Below, in pieces: positions 43,953 to 58,400 of a stretch of DNA of 64,000 nucleotides. Source of the stretch: Davidsoniella eucalypti (Eukaryota; Ascomycota; Sordariomycetes; Microascales; Ceratocystidaceae); assembly GCA_004009845.1 (NCBI GenBank), contig RMBW01000019.1, positions 339,768 to 403,767 of the forward strand, read 5' to 3'. Both the position numbers and the translations under genes were made by a program. Within the stretch, counting starts at the first letter, position 1. Every line of letters begins with the position of its first letter. Under the pieces are notes generated by a model, which did not search any database, was not told where the DNA came from, and worked only from the letters and a program-made list of their open reading frames with translations.

Positions 43953-45907
43953 GCAGCCAGCCTTGTCTCTCAAAAGACAGAAAAGACATGTACAAAGAAT
44001 CCATAGCTGTGTACGCCAGCAACGCTAACTGCCAGTAGCACTGGAGAGGTGGCTCTTGGTGGGCTAGTGCCACTGCTACTGCACCAAGTTCAGACAAACA
44101 TGTGGTCGTGCGTGCTTGCAGATAGCTAGTATATGTATGTGCAACAGTAATGACAACAACAACAACAATAACAATAACAGCTCCAGCAGCAGGCAGCAGC
44201 TCTCTTTGGAACTACTGCTACGGGAGAGGTGCCGTGTAGTGGTTCTTGTGTGCACAGATATCGGCTTGTGTAAGCCTTTGTGCATACAGCGCTAGTATAA
44301 CAGCATATCCTTTTGCTCCTTCTATCGGGGAAGAAAGGGTCGATGCGCCGGCCGATTTGCTCGTCACTCCCACGGCCAAGGAAGACCAGAGCAGGATCAA
44401 ATCGATAAATACATAAAAGACCAAATAAGAGACAAGTAAGAGACAAATAAGAGAGCAAGTCGGCTTCGGGCTCGGTGGTAGACAAGGTTACATGATGTGT
44501 GCTTCGGATGACTATTCTCTATACACGACGACAGTGCCCCAGAATGCTACAATCTAAACTAGCTGCAACTCTACTGTGGAAGCTATGTTCGTTAGACGAG
44601 AGACGAGGCCCAGTCCAGGGATCAAACAGATTACCGTGGCAAGGCCCTGCTAGTACCGGCACACCTAGGGTCTACGTTCTCTCTTCGGCGTATAAGAGGC
44701 TCTGGATGTGAAAGACGGAAGAAGTCAAGTGAAGAGACAGACGAAGAGAGCAAGAGAGACAGAGGGCAAGATTCAGTCTAGGGTAACCCTAGCCAGCAGG
44801 GTAGCAGCAAGAAAGAGAGGGTCAGGCAGTTTCCCTTCTTCCTCGTTCTTTTCTTTTTTCACTGTGATGACTGTGGAGGGTAGCGTTGACTTGGAGAGTT
44901 CGAAGCAACGTACGTTTGTTGGAAACCGGAACTCGACCAGCTCCAGACGCCGAGCCTAGGCCGGTCTTCCCAAGTCTGAAGAGAGAGAAAGAAAGAGAAA
45001 AAAAGCAAACACATCGGACAAGAAAAGAGCCGGGGTGGAAAAGAGACGCTGAAGATGGAGGGTTGTTTTTGTTTTTGTTCGACAGCCTTGTTCTCGTCAA
45101 GATATAGAGAAGAAAATACAAAGACGACCGAAATATGCCGGATTGCGATCTTCTATTGCAAAACATATCTGCTCAATGCATAAAATAGAGATCTCGGGTT
45201 TTTTTTTCCTTATTCTTGATATTCGACAAAGGGCGGGAGATAACAAACGCCAACGATGGAAATTCCGATTCCGATTCCGCTCGATCTAATGGATTCTTGA
45301 CAGATTAGTTGGATTTTGGATTTTGGTATACAAGATACTCGAGCCGTCAACCCAGATATGCTGTTGAATTGACGATCACAGGCTCAAAAGAATAAAAACT
45401 TAATATTCAACGAAATATGCACGTATATTTATTTGTTTTTTTAGTGTAGGAGAAAAAACAATGCTTGGTTCGGCAGTGGCAAAAAAACGAAATCAACAAT
45501 CAAAAAGGGAACAGGATAAAACAAATCCATGAATTTAATGAATAATATAACAATAAAAAACGAGGCGTCGTTTGTCAACAGTGCAGAAAGAAGGTTAAAA
45601 TTCATACTGGCGATCACAGCAATCAAAAAATAAAGTGATAATAAAGCCTCGATGTTTACTTTTTATGAACAGCTGTCCTGATCAGCATCGCTCATGCTTT
45701 TTATACAAAATCCTCAGTTATGTCATCTCGTAGCCCCGAAATATCGCCTGAGGCGTCGAGAGCCATAACAAGCAACATCCTTTGTTTGTGGCTTCGAGCA
45801 GGAACTGTATTTACAGCGACGTGTCCGGCTACTTCCTCGAACTCGCTATACCAATGTGGTAACTTTGTAGCTTCTATCCAGCACAATCACTTTGCTGTTC
45901 CAGTGGC

Positions 45908-45931
45908 ATTAGGGCATTCATTAGGGCATTC
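45908..45931. repeat. Tandem duplication of a 12-mer (ATTAGGGCATTC)
   Basis: Two exact copies in direct succession, just upstream (minus sense) of the short frame at 45886-45701. Confidence 0.85.
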
Positions 45932-48900
45932 GAAAAGGCCTGCATTCGCGTCCGCTTTATTATCTGCTAGTTCTGTACGAGGCACACACCATCGCAACTC
46001 TAGAGCAAAAAGCCACTAAAAACACATCTGTGTCTCCAGCTAGCTCGTGAAATTACAGCTGCGCTAGAAGCCTCGTAGAAGTAAGCTCACTAAAGACTCT
46101 CTAGCCTCTCTATCTCTAGCCTTGACATCTCCTCCCCCTTGCTCAATAGGCTCCCTTGGGACGAACAGCGGAACCCTCCCCCCTACCTTTTGGTTTCTTT
46201 ACGCCCAGGCTCCTTCAACGGCCCCGGGTCTTGTGTTCTCTATAAGCTTTCTAGGGCCTAGAGCAGCTCTGACCTTTTGCTAATTGCAGTACTACCGGCG
46301 TACGACGCACTAAGCCCAAAGAAATCAACACACACCTTTTTCTCTTTCTTTTTTCTTTTTCTCTTTTCCCTTCTTACTCTGTACCTGCATCTTATCTGCC
46401 GTGCTACTGGGCTGGTGACAGAGTCGAAGACTATCGACAATCTGTTGCTCACTCAGCCAGCCTGTCCTGCCAGCGTTGTCGGTCGTCGCCGAGCAAGAAG
46501 AGAACCCGTACATCTTTCTCGAAGCAGGATAATGCCTCGCATCGGAGATTTACCCCGTGTATTCAGTGAAGCTCTATCCAGCCGTTGGGTACGGTTCGTA
46601 GTCGTCAAAATCGGCAAAGTGGTAGTCAGACTACGGCATACCGAAGACAATGCAAGCATACTACTTTTCTCCATTTACATACCTTCTCGCCTTCTCGGAA
46701 ATAATACTGCGAATTATAAAGAACGAAAAAATAGACATGTCCCGTCGCATCATCCCATCAGTGTGGCTGCAGATGCCAACCGTCGTGGTTACATCAAGCT
46801 TGCGGCTTGTTTTTTTTTCCCCTTCTAGACTTCCCAGTAGCCGCATATCGAACACAGAATCACTACTAACGCTAACTACATGCACTATAACTAACGTGGC
46901 AAGCAAGACACTCTTTCTGATATCTGACCTTTTTCGTGATATCGTATTCTCTGAACCCCATATCATATCAACAATCATGCTAGACACAGGCAGATCTCAA
47001 AACATGCATGTTCTATCTCCAGAAATACCAGCAAGACCAAAAGGACGAAAAGAAAACAGAACAAACTCGATTCTTCTCTGTTTACGACATGATCTTTGAG
47101 TGTCTTTATTTCTGGGGTTTAGACCCTTGGATCCAGTAACCCTTGCGAAATAACCCGACATTTAGGACAAAAATCTTAAAAGGGTCTAAATATATGGATC
47201 AACAAAACCTCTGTGATAAATATATCTCAAGTAAGCTGTGAATAGGGCCTTGGCAACTGAATCTCCAAAACAGCCAGATACGCTATTTCTAGAGCCCATT
47301 GCGCCATTTTCCGACTTGGCGACATTGAAGTTATACTACCCAACTACCAGTAATGTTCTTGTTTTTGTTTTTGTCTTGAGGTATAACCAACTATATATTC
47401 TTTCTTTTTTTCACTTCATATCTCAGTCACACTAACTGTTACAGCCTTTGCGGATAATACAAAACAAAGTAGCATTGTATGGACCTGTTTACTCGGTACC
47501 GTCTTTCCGCTCGTCTCTGAATCAGATTTTGTCGTGTTATCAGAGGCTCAAGCACCTGTATTGTAGACCTATCCGTAGCAGGCTAAAGCGCGGACTTGAA
47601 AAAAAAGAAGGGGGTTTCTTAGCATGTTTTATGCTGTTATGTCTGTTCAGTTGGCCGTCTTGAACTGTTTTTATTTTTTGGGGTTTTTTGGTGGCAGAGT
47701 CAAGGTCAGTGTTTTTTCCCTCCTTCTAACTCCGAGGCAGCTAGCATATTGGTAGCATAGCGTAAATCATATCTTTACTAACGGATGAAGCCGTGAGCTG
47801 CAGTTCTGTGCCGAGTCCCAGAAGCGTAACTTGAAACCGTTTTCGCATAACATGTCAACCCTATGATGTGCTTCGAGAGTCTATGCAAGACCTGCTGGAT
47901 CGTATCAGAATATACCGAGTCGACCCAACGGAAACCTTTTGTTTTTCCACTGTTGTTATCATCACCATCCATGTTTGGCGATCGCCGGTATTGGATCGGA
48001 TGTGCCCAGCTATAAGATCTCGGCACTTTCATAACTAGAGCGGTACTCCGCCTCCGAACGAAACATCTTCATGCTCATGTAGTTGGTATATCCGTCCAGC
48101 CTGCTGGTACCAATATCATCACGAGATACATCTTTGTTTGTTTCTTCTTTGCGACCCCTATCATGCTAAGACCTGATATATACATGTCCGCTGCTTAGCT
48201 AATATAAGGTACTGTTGTAGTAAATCTCCATGTGCGTCTAATGAGCCGCCTGCATCAACATCTGGCTCGTGATACCGCTACCATATACATATACAACTGT
48301 ACATGTAATCCGCCCAAACGGATACAACAGACAAGCCGGTGATACTAAAAAATGGATTTGGCCTAGTGCCCAAGTTCAACTTTATCGGGACAGATAGGTC
48401 GAAACATGCAACCTTCTATGCACAGAATTTGCCCAGACTTTCTATTTTATATGAAGCACAACTCTCGACAGCAACATACCAAAGCTTACTACTCTAGACA
48501 GCGGAATCATACAGGTTGATAGAAACTCGATTCAACTCTGTTGATGTCAAACATTATGCCGGACCCCGTACCTTTGTGGACCATGTTGTATCCCCTTACT
48601 GTTCTTGTTTGGTCTGTTAACTGTTTCCTCTTTAACTAACCGTCCCTCTCACTGCCGCGAGTAACTATTTGTATCTGTCTGCAATATAAAAAATAAAAAT
48701 AAAAATTCGGGGATGATTTTCTGCATCTGGAACTACCTGTTTTTATCTTTTGACGTGAACTGCTTTGACACAAGGTCAAACACTTCCTCGTTCTCATACA
48801 AGAAAACGCATGCATGTTTTAGTCAAGCTTGGACGTTTGATCTCAGGTACAATACACACTGTTATATACTAATTAGTACTCTACAGTCGTGACTCGAAGG

Positions 48901-51272
48901 GAGGCAGTGGCCGTCTATAATTTCTCGGTTGATACAACATATTCGTGATATGTATGTAGCTAGCCTATATGACACCAACCAACAGGCTAATATAAGAAAA
49001 TATAGTAACAAAAGCAGTCTCTTGCATGTTCCTTGAGACATGAAACCGTGATCAAGTACATGGCCATTCCCTCTTCAGGAAACACGGCATATTTTATGAA
49101 AGAAAGAGAGAAGATTTACATAATATTCCTCGAGGGCATATCTGTAGACCAGAAGATCATAGACCGGAATAGCGGTACGCCCGTGTTTTGCAAGGCTGTC
49201 TTATTGCCGTTCTACAGCTCTATATGTATCTTGTAAGTGATTCAGGGCCAACTAAACAGAAACAGCCAAAAAGTCTGCAAGGGAATAAGAACACGCTGGG
49301 CGAATTCCTTGGCATGCATACAGAAAGAGAACAAATATCTAAAGAGTAAGTTTCTCCTCTGTCTTTATCTAGACATACATTAGACTCATTGGACTCACAG
49401 AAGGACTTGCTCTTATAGCCCTGCCGAACCAGTAATGGTTGCCCGGAGCATTTCTTAGGGAACTTGGTTTTTTTCAGCAATCTAGGTCTTGTTGACGAAT
49501 CAGAATTCAGCCCTTGTAGAAACTTTATGCTGACTTATATGTCTTACTTTTCTTTCGTTCTTGTTATTCGACGAGGTCAGCGGGGAAGTAGCAGCCCTGG
49601 TATCCGGACTTTTTTTTTTCTTTCTTCTTCTTTTGTGTAATTCATCTCCCTTTTTCATGTCTTCACTGGACTCTTTGTAATCTGATATCGAAAACTAATT
49701 TACGGCAGTGGGTAGGAATGGGAAAAGACGGCCGGTCTTCAATTATCTTGTTTCCTTCCGCTCAAGTCAGCCCTTCTTTGTTACTCGTGTTTCTCTTATG
49801 CCTGAAGACACTACTTCATCTCTTCTATTCGCCTCACGACAGGGATCCTCCTTCTTATCCCTAGCATGCTAGTTGAAGCCCTGGTAGAGCAGTTCTAGTA
49901 GAGGCCTGGTAGTACTTTCTCGATGCGTGGACCGCGTGTTGTTGTCTTGGTCTTGATATTTTGATTTGTATTCTTTAATGTCTTCCTCTCGTGTGGCCCA
50001 GAATGATAATAAGACACACTGTTTGAAGCTCACCCTACCAAGAGCCTCTTTGACAACGTGGTTTGCTAGAACAATTCCCTGAATGTCTCCAATCTTGCTT
50101 GTGCTATATGTATATCGAAGAGCAAAAAAAAAGAAAAGGAAAAAGGTTTAAAGAAGGTTAGGGATAGTCCGACAATCTCACAATCTACAGGCTATTAAGT
50201 CACAGTCAGATTAGAAAACTTGAGGCTTCTGGTCATTCGGCGGCCTCAATCTGCACGTTGCCGCAAAAGTAGTCACTTTCACCCAATTAACCAACCATAT
50301 ATGACCCCCCCTCCTCAAGGTTATTTATATTTTCTTTCCCCTTCGTAGGGTAACAAAGGTCCCAATTACGTGTGGGAATAGGAAGTGGGTGCGTATTGGT
50401 CAGATAGTTAATTTGGGAATAACAAGGAGAAAAGAGAGAAAAAAGAAAGCACAAGTCTTGAGTATCGATCCAATTCGGGGTCTCTTTATGATGTTGGGAA
50501 TAAGGGTTACAGTGATCATACAAACCCTGGCATCATCACTCAACTCTGGATTTTGTGCCTGGTTCCTGGCTATGAGATGGCGATACAAAAGGTACTTGTG
50601 TAAACAATTATAATTAGTAGTAATAAGTGAGCGACTAGGGGTGGGTATCTTCCCTGGACTATACCCAATCTAGACAACAACACGACTAGAATAGAGAAAA
50701 AGAGAGGGTCTGGCCCGTCTCAGATCTGTCACAGATAGTTGCATGCCTGCATGTCTCGAAGCGGGAAAACCGGCCAGCCATAGGAGCAGTATATTTTTTT
50801 GGGGGGGGGGGGGAAAGACAAGGTATGTATGAAGATGGGGGAGGGGTTCGCTCTGAAGATGGATGGGCGTGGACGGAGCACGGGCCTTACAAGAATACTA
50901 GAATACTAGTCGTTCTTTTCTGTATACAGCCAATATTATCCTGCAGCCAATTGGGAAATTCGGTATACATAGCGTATTAGTATGGGCGTCTACCATTATC
51001 TATAGACGGTGCTGAGAGCTACCTATCGTTACCACATCAGAAGAACTTGCATGTACCTAGAGGTGCATATCTGCTTTCAGATATGCTTCTATGGATTACA
51101 CAGGGTCGTACCAGCCAATTACCTACAAAGGCTCGCTTCTATATTCCCTTCTGCGATCTCACATAGCTTCTTGAGCTAGTGTCTGGAAATGTAAGCAAGC
51201 CCCATGCTGCCGAACAACAGAGTCCCAAGGAAAAATGAAATTCCTCTTGAACAGGCCCCAAAAACAGGAACT

Positions 51273-51303
<31 letters not shown>

Positions 51304-52388
51304 GCCCTTGTGCTTCTTTATTGCCATCTTTCACTTCTTGATCTCTTCTCTTTTGTCCGGGGACCTTTAGGACCAACTCTTTTCTTCTATGAAGTAGCAG
51401 CAGTGCTACTCGAGGAGGGGGGGAGGAAATGCGGTACGAAAGCTTGCTGTTGATCATTTGATATTATTCAACTTTCAAGGCTTACTGAGCCGGAACCCCC
51501 AAGGCTTGCTATCAGACAAGGAGAGGTTAAGAAGTATAGAGGAAGACGGGACAGGCAAAGAAGAACAAAGAAGATGGATGATGCAGGGAACATGGGTTCT
51601 GCGCATGGGGGCACATGGAGCACATGGAGCACAGAACCGGTGTTGGTGTCGTGTCGACTCGTCGATCATCCAAAGGCGAGTGTAGCGAGAAACTCCACTA
51701 CAACACAACTCTGTTTTCCTTGCATCGTCTTTTTTTTTTTTTGTGGTCAGTGAGGCTTTCAGCACGTAGACGGCCAGGCTTTGTCCTGAAAAGACTTGTA
51801 GGGGAGCAAGATGACGGTGAAAGCTACGGAGAAGGCGAGTATGAATTACCGAGCCGGTGGAGAGAAAGCCCGAAGAGTCTGCCTAGATTGGCAGCCAATG
51901 ACTGCTATTACGACATACTTTCTTGGTAACTTGGAGATAAGAAGAGCTTAAGAGTTAGGAGTAGAATATATACAATACGTAGAGATGGAAGAGTGAATAC
52001 TACCACTGTCCTGTCCCCATGGTGTTCAGATGAAGTGACGGGCGACGGGACCAGGTGTGGTCGTATCGTTGCTTATTTGCTCTATAGACTTGCCCTGATT
52101 CCTCAGGCTAGTCGGGCCGACGAAGCCCTAAAAAGAAGCTTTTTTTTTGTTGAGGCAGATAAGACTATGATGACGTTGAATGTTATTTAACGACGACCTA
52201 AGAAGCCAGAGTGAGCTACAACTGAACAATCACTCATATACATGATTATCATTCATCGTCTAGTAGAAATGTCTCGGCTTATATAAAAAGGAGCACCAGA
52301 GTGTCATCTGGGTTAACCGTTAATAGGGTTTAAGCAAGTTAACAAAAAACGGCAAAAAGACGGAGACTGGCCAAAAAGAAACACATGA

Positions 52389-52477
52389 TCTCACCAACCG
52401 AAATCGAATCGGTGACCTTTCGATGGCAATTCTTGCAAGTTACAGTCGAACGTGATAACCAACTACACCATGGTGAG
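52389..52477 (-). tRNA. tRNA-Tyr(GTA) with 15-nt intron
   Basis: Acceptor CTCACCA/TGGTGAG, D stem GTG/CAC, anticodon stem TTCGA/TCGAA, and T arm ACCGA-TTCGATT-TCGGT all pair perfectly. The anticodon GTA is at 52443-52441 and the intron at 52439-52425, after position 37. C1-G72 and A73 are the eukaryotic Tyr identity set, and eukaryotic tRNA-Tyr genes normally carry an intron. A T5 run follows at 52378-52374. Some Val-like features in the body (GGTGTAGTTGGTTATCAC, TTCGA stem) leave slight doubt about identity. Confidence 0.88.
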
Positions 52478-55400
52478 TTTCGACAGTGGTTAACCACTGC
52501 GCATGGCAGGTTCTTGCGATTTCGCGCAAAATTGGGGTCTATAAGGGATGCCGTGTTACGGCGAACTTGGCTACTAAATAACCACATTGACGTTAAGAAT
52601 GTAGTAAAGTCAAATGTAAATAGGCGCTGGATACAAGATATTGAATTATATTGCTGAAAATATATATAGAGACAGACGCTGAATTACATGTACAAGATCA
52701 GATCCGAAATGGTCTAAGAGCACCTTGCCTAATGTTTCACACACAATGAAGTGCATCTATATTCTTGTACTTCGATTTTAGATTTTACCCTGTATTTACA
52801 TATATCCTAGGAACCCGTGTACTGACGGACGATTCTCAAACAATTGAAACCACATAATGTAGATACATATCAATTAAAGATCCACGGCTTCTTATTTTGT
52901 TTTCATCCTGTCGAATGGTCCTTTTGTCCAAGTTTCATTTTTGGCGGTGTTCCTCACATCACATGTATGATGAGCGTTTTTTTCTTCTTTTTCTTTCAAC
53001 TCTCTCTTTCTATCTCGACTGCTAATACTACTACAGCCACAGAAATGTTCCTGTTTGAAGCTTAACAAGCGTGAGACAATGGCTACGGCGATCTTCTACC
53101 CCGACGTCGAAGGGGGGGAAAAACAGGCAAACAAGAGGGCATGGGCGATTTCCTAGACTGTTCCAGAGTTTCTGGGGACGACTTCATTGCTGACAGAAGC
53201 TTCGACTCTTTGATCGCGAAGATAACAACTCATGAGGCGGTACTATCCGGCTATGTATAACAAGAGCTTTTATTCTGGTTTTTTTCCTCCACCGATATGA
53301 GAAGCGAAAGGAAACGAATCCAAACGACGGTATTGGTTTCACATCGTTTTTTGGGTTAATTTGTCAAATCTTTGGAGATCGGCTTCCAGTCTACACAAAA
53401 CACACAAGATATCCAAGATGAACAGCCGCCTGATACTCACCAACGAGGTACACAATAATAAATAAACATGTTGGCAAAGCTACGGTAACTAGGGAGACGA
53501 CGGGAAATGGATCAGCAGAGGAGAGAGTCCTGCTATATGCTCTTTATAACAACGGGTACTGGCATAACTGTTTCCCCTATAGCGATCGCCTTTGTCGATG
53601 CTTGCTTGCCGACCAGCCAAGTTCATGCTGTGACGCTTTCTCCTTTGGGACCCAAGTTCCCCGTAGTACCGACTGACAAGTGCCAGTGCTACTAGAAGCA
53701 AACAGCAGTTGCAGCGGTAGGAAATGGAAGGCCGTATATGCCATCAATACCAAGGATTCCTATCCCCGGTCCCGGTTCCACGGCGTCTTTAACTCGGCCA
53801 GCCGCATAACTTGACCTCGGGAAGCCGCATATGTGGGCATAGAGTACGTAGTACCGTGTGCCCATGTCGTCTTGGTATCGTGGGAGTATGCTTGTGTGAT
53901 AGAAATCTATATTTACGTCTTGGTTATCGTGTGACTTGTATCTCGCTGTTGCTTGGAGCCAACGGCACGGCAGCCACCCTGTGCGTCTATAAGTACAGAT
54001 ATGATGTCTTTGACAGCTCTTTCCGTTTCTTCATCCGAACGCAGAGTTGGAATGAAGAGCCCGGCTATTACAAAAAGGGGAGATGGGGGCACGACGGAAG
54101 TAAGGGCTTTTCTTCTATAGGATGTCTGTAGAGGATTCCGTGCCTACAAGCCACAATTCGCATGTAACGACTTCACAATGTCCTACGAGCAACACGAGAG
54201 TGGCAGATATAAAAGCTGTGTAGTTCAGGTCAGAGCGGCAGCCGGAAGGAAAACAAAACGCCGCCGGAATTCTGGGTAATAGGACGGTAAGAGCCTACTG
54301 AGCTGAATAAAAATAACTCCAAAAAAAAAAAAAGAAACCACCATCGCCTTGGCAAATTATCGGTTGAGACTCGTTCCAGGTAATTGATTGAATCGGAGGT
54401 TTCTTGCTGCTTTTTTAAGAGTTGCCGTCTGTCGATACGGGATATGCGTGATAGAGATATTCTCCGCTGCTAAAATCCGATAAAGAAGGTTGGTCCTTGC
54501 GCTGTATCTCGTTGTCATCGTTTTCTTACAGTACCCCGTATAGAAAATATGCTTCTTTATGGTTTGGTGTCTCGACTTGGTCTAGGTCTGTAACTTGGCA
54601 GTCTGCTAGAGATAGAAACCCAGTAATCCTTCATTTTGTTCGGGTTTTCAAGTTACCAATTGTCTAGCAATCATAGAAGCCAGAAGTAGATTTTCTGTAA
54701 ATAAAGAAAAAATTAGCTAGTAAACACGCCATGATTATATTTTTGGAACCATGAAATGAAGAAAAGAAAAGAAAAAAAAGAACACTATCATGACAACATT
54801 TAAAAATACATATAGAAAACCCACTCACACAATTATGTTTGTGGGGTAATTGCAAATTTATCTATAGGCCCATTTGCGTGCTTTCCTTCATTATTGTGAA
54901 AAGATTGCGCGCGGTCTAAAGAAAGAAAAAAACTAATTTGCTCAGAACTTTCAAGAAACTGTAATATCCTGATACGTGAAGTTGCTTCTCGAAATAGAAA
55001 CTGCCCGTGTTTCCTGTTCCTGGATGGAGGATGCCACGACAAAACTAGTGTGAAGTGAGGGCAGTTTCCAGATTTAGCTCCACCGCTTATTGATAAGAGA
55101 TAACACAAGACCACCTCTATGTAACAAATAAGAGATGGCACTCAGTAGAAGAAGTACATCTGTATTTATGAGAGAAGCGAGCAGAATCATGTCCCCTTTG
55201 GCTGTATACGACGTCATCGTCTGTCCCAATACGAGCTTGTTCCTGTCCCTGGCTGCGTATCACCCAATTGCGCCGAATCATTCAGCGGATTGAGCTGGCC
55301 GGGGCAGCCGAGACATCTAGTATTGTGCTATCCTGATATAGTGCTCATGGATCAAACAACGCGATCCGGGATATAGTAAGCAGAGTCTCTGTTATTTTTG

Positions 55401-58400
55401 TTCTGCTCGTCTCTTGCTGCCCGAGAAATCCCGTGCGGTAGCTTTACAACTAAGAGTTTGTTTACTGAGAACAACACTGAAGATTCTGGCTGGTTGAATC
55501 TTTGGTCACGAGATGTTTCCGAATATGTCCCTCATTTTCTTGTTGGTTCCTGAATCCTCGTCGCCAAATACCAAAACACGACTTTCCTAGACCCGGTTTG
55601 GGGCTTTTCCTTCTTTTTTTTTCATATTCGCTGCTGCTGTTTTTGTGGCTTGCTTCATCATAAGCTCGCTTATCCGGATATTTCTTGGCTGGCTTTGTCT
55701 GTCTCTTTCATTCTTTTTCCCCCTCTTCGTTTCTTCTTTTCGAGCGGCGCACAGACAGTCTGAGCGGGCCTTCTACGAACCTTCCACTCCTCCTTCGGTT
55801 GCATGTAGCAGGAAGAACTTCAAGCGGCTTAGCCTCTCTTTCTCACGCTTTCTCACGCTTTCAACTGGGCCGATGATGCTCTGCCGCCTGGTAGGAGCCC
55901 GTTGGACGGCCACGCCAAGGTGTCTGCAGCTTCTCTTCGGTATAGGCTACGCTATGCTGATACTACTAGGCCATCCATCTTGCCCTGCTGGCCCGTCTTA
56001 GCGTGCTTGCTTCTTGTGGCTGTGGGCTCAATATAGCCGGCTTCTTCAGTGTCGTAGTATCACTATTTGCTACAAACGCGCCTTTCATCTTCCATCGACT
56101 CCAGCTCTTGGTTTCGATAGAACCCTTTCTGAATTTTGGAACTAGACATAGGGTTAGTCCGGCTACGACGCTGGAAACAGACAATAGACTTTTTGGTTCT
56201 TTTGCTGACTGCGTGTCTTTGGTTCTAGTGCCGGTTTGCATGAACGACGACGTGCTACCGGGAAATTGAATGTTCCAATGCTTTGTTTTGCCTTATTCCT
56301 TATCCCCTTCTTTTCTCTTTGGCTCGTTGCCATCGTTCCATTTTGGCCTACGATATTGTCGCAAAGTCTGAGAGACCAGCAAAGTATTGCTACAACTGTT
56401 GGCATTCCTTGCCTTTTCTATTGATTTGACTTGCATGGAAACAATAAGAAGACAGGAGAAGAAGAAACCAGAACCAACATGAAGGGCGCTCATTGGGTCT
56501 ATTGTTTATGCAATACACTGCTACCACCTCAATACTGTATCCTCGTCGTACTCGTCGAATTCCATCGCATCTGACCCACGACGCTGCTCGGGTCATATGC
56601 TTGCCCGCGCATAAAGAAAGTCATGTCATCGACTGCCCACAGGCGCCACTTGACCTGCTTCTCCATAGATCATTTGCAGATCAGCCGGACTTTACTTTGC
56701 AGTTCTGCCCGCAGCCAGCAATTTTCAGATGCAGCCCGCAATCTTTATTGTGTCAAGTTTCTTGTTCAGCTTGTTGCGCATACGCACTTGCACGCTGTCT
56801 CTCGGATACACAAAGCCTCCTTCCTAATCTCTGAGATGTCAGCCTTGGGAGGTTTTTATACCAGGAGGGGGAAACATTACTGTTGGTAACAAAACCCAAT
56901 CAAGACTACGGGCCGAGTAGCCCACTAGACTGGGCCATGGATGGCCTCTGAGATTCTGAGGTCTTGAGACAGGACATGAAATCATCAGACCCTGGCCCCA
57001 AGAGTGGCAATGACTCTTCGTTTTGCCCTTCTCTTTTTATTTTTCAACGAAGAAATGGAAAATAACAGGCCGACATATAGGACAAAAGAGTGTTGCTATT
57101 GCTAGTTAGTCCTCTTTTTCTTCCACCCCTTCTTTTAGGATGCCCACCCACTTCAACTTATTCACACAGCCGCCCCCCTTTGATTTTCTTTTTTTCGATA
57201 GGCCACACGGCGTATATTCTGTTTGAGTCGAAAGGCTTCGTCTTCGTCTTCTCCTTTACCATTTTCCAAACAGCTATAGCACGTATATGTATAGTTAGTG
57301 TACATGTATTGATACCAGGCACAACAATAGTATACGTAATGTCGAATATTCTCCCCTCGCTATGAGCTTCCCTTCCTTCTCGGAATCCGCCTCCCTTGGT
57401 CTCTTAAACCCCGGTTCGCTCCCTTTTTCTGTTACTTTTTCTTCACCTTTTTTTTTTTTGTTTTTACAGAAACGAAGGAGAAAGAAAGTATAGGGCAGGC
57501 GTGTCGTAACCGCCATCCGGTATTCTGTAACTTGGCTTGTCTGTCAGAACGCCAACTTAGTAGCAGGCCTCTCTGGTTCGTTTGCTGGACGGATAGGATA
57601 ACCGAGTTGGATGAGCGCCATTTTTCTGTATTCTTGTTTAAAGCCTGTAACACCATCAGTGTAGATTATTGTTGTTCGTGGCTGAGTATCGTCTTTCTGT
57701 CTCGCTCGTCTCCTATTGTTGGCTATAACGATAAGAGGGTATCATAGTGGGTTTCCTCGTTCCCATCTATCCACTTTGTATCCTAGTCCCAACCCTCTAT
57801 ATTCCCATGATATGGTAACGGGGATGTTGGATCTATCTGAGATCTTTGTCTGTGATGAAACCGGCTGTGAACACCCAGTCATTAGCGGCAACTACGTATG
57901 AAATATCAAACAATAGAGGGAGAGAAAAAGAGAGAGATATAGTTTACATGTAGAGAGTAAATATATGTCAAGGAAATGCACATGCTAGTGTGTCTAGCAG
58001 CTACCACCGCGTGGTCAGAAGATATTAACGATTCAACCGATATATACCCTCCTGCTCTTTGCACAGCAACCCAGCATTGCTTCATCGGAAACTATTCGAG
58101 GTACATATCTGTAGTGTAGTAGTCGGGCAGTTTTGCTCCCATACAGTTAGAAGGCAAGGTCAGCTAAAACACGACAACAGTAGCTCGTTCTTAGCTCGTT
58201 CTTCCCTTCCCCTTCCCTTCCTGCTTTCTTTCTTTGGATTGAGTCGTATACTGGCCTGTATTAATGGCTTGCTTTCTATTGTGCTTACACACCTGGCCAA
58301 TAAGACTATATTATATACTTAGTCCCAAACTCTGGCACCGTGGGGCCCAACTCACCGCTTACTAAATGCAGAGTACTTGGTGCAAATGTCGATTATAGTA

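Larger units (their letters stand above)
41220..52388. other. Gene-poor region, part 1 (upstream of the Rua1-like gene)
   Basis: 11 kb without a supportable protein gene. The first about 700 bp are GA-rich on the plus strand (CT-rich in the sense of the Rua1-like gene) and probably hold its promoter and leader, including an open frame at 41875-41228 that stops 8 nt before the start codon. Simple repeats, homopolymers (T28 at 51276-51303, G12 near 50802) and AT tracts are frequent. Two short minus-strand frames (45886-45701 and 48032-47778) have ordinary amino-acid composition but no recognisable domain. Confidence 0.5.

Noticed and set aside
51276..51303. T28 run as a retrocopy poly-A tail (minus strand)
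   Set aside because: No gene-derived sequence or target duplication was seen beside it; treated as a homopolymer.
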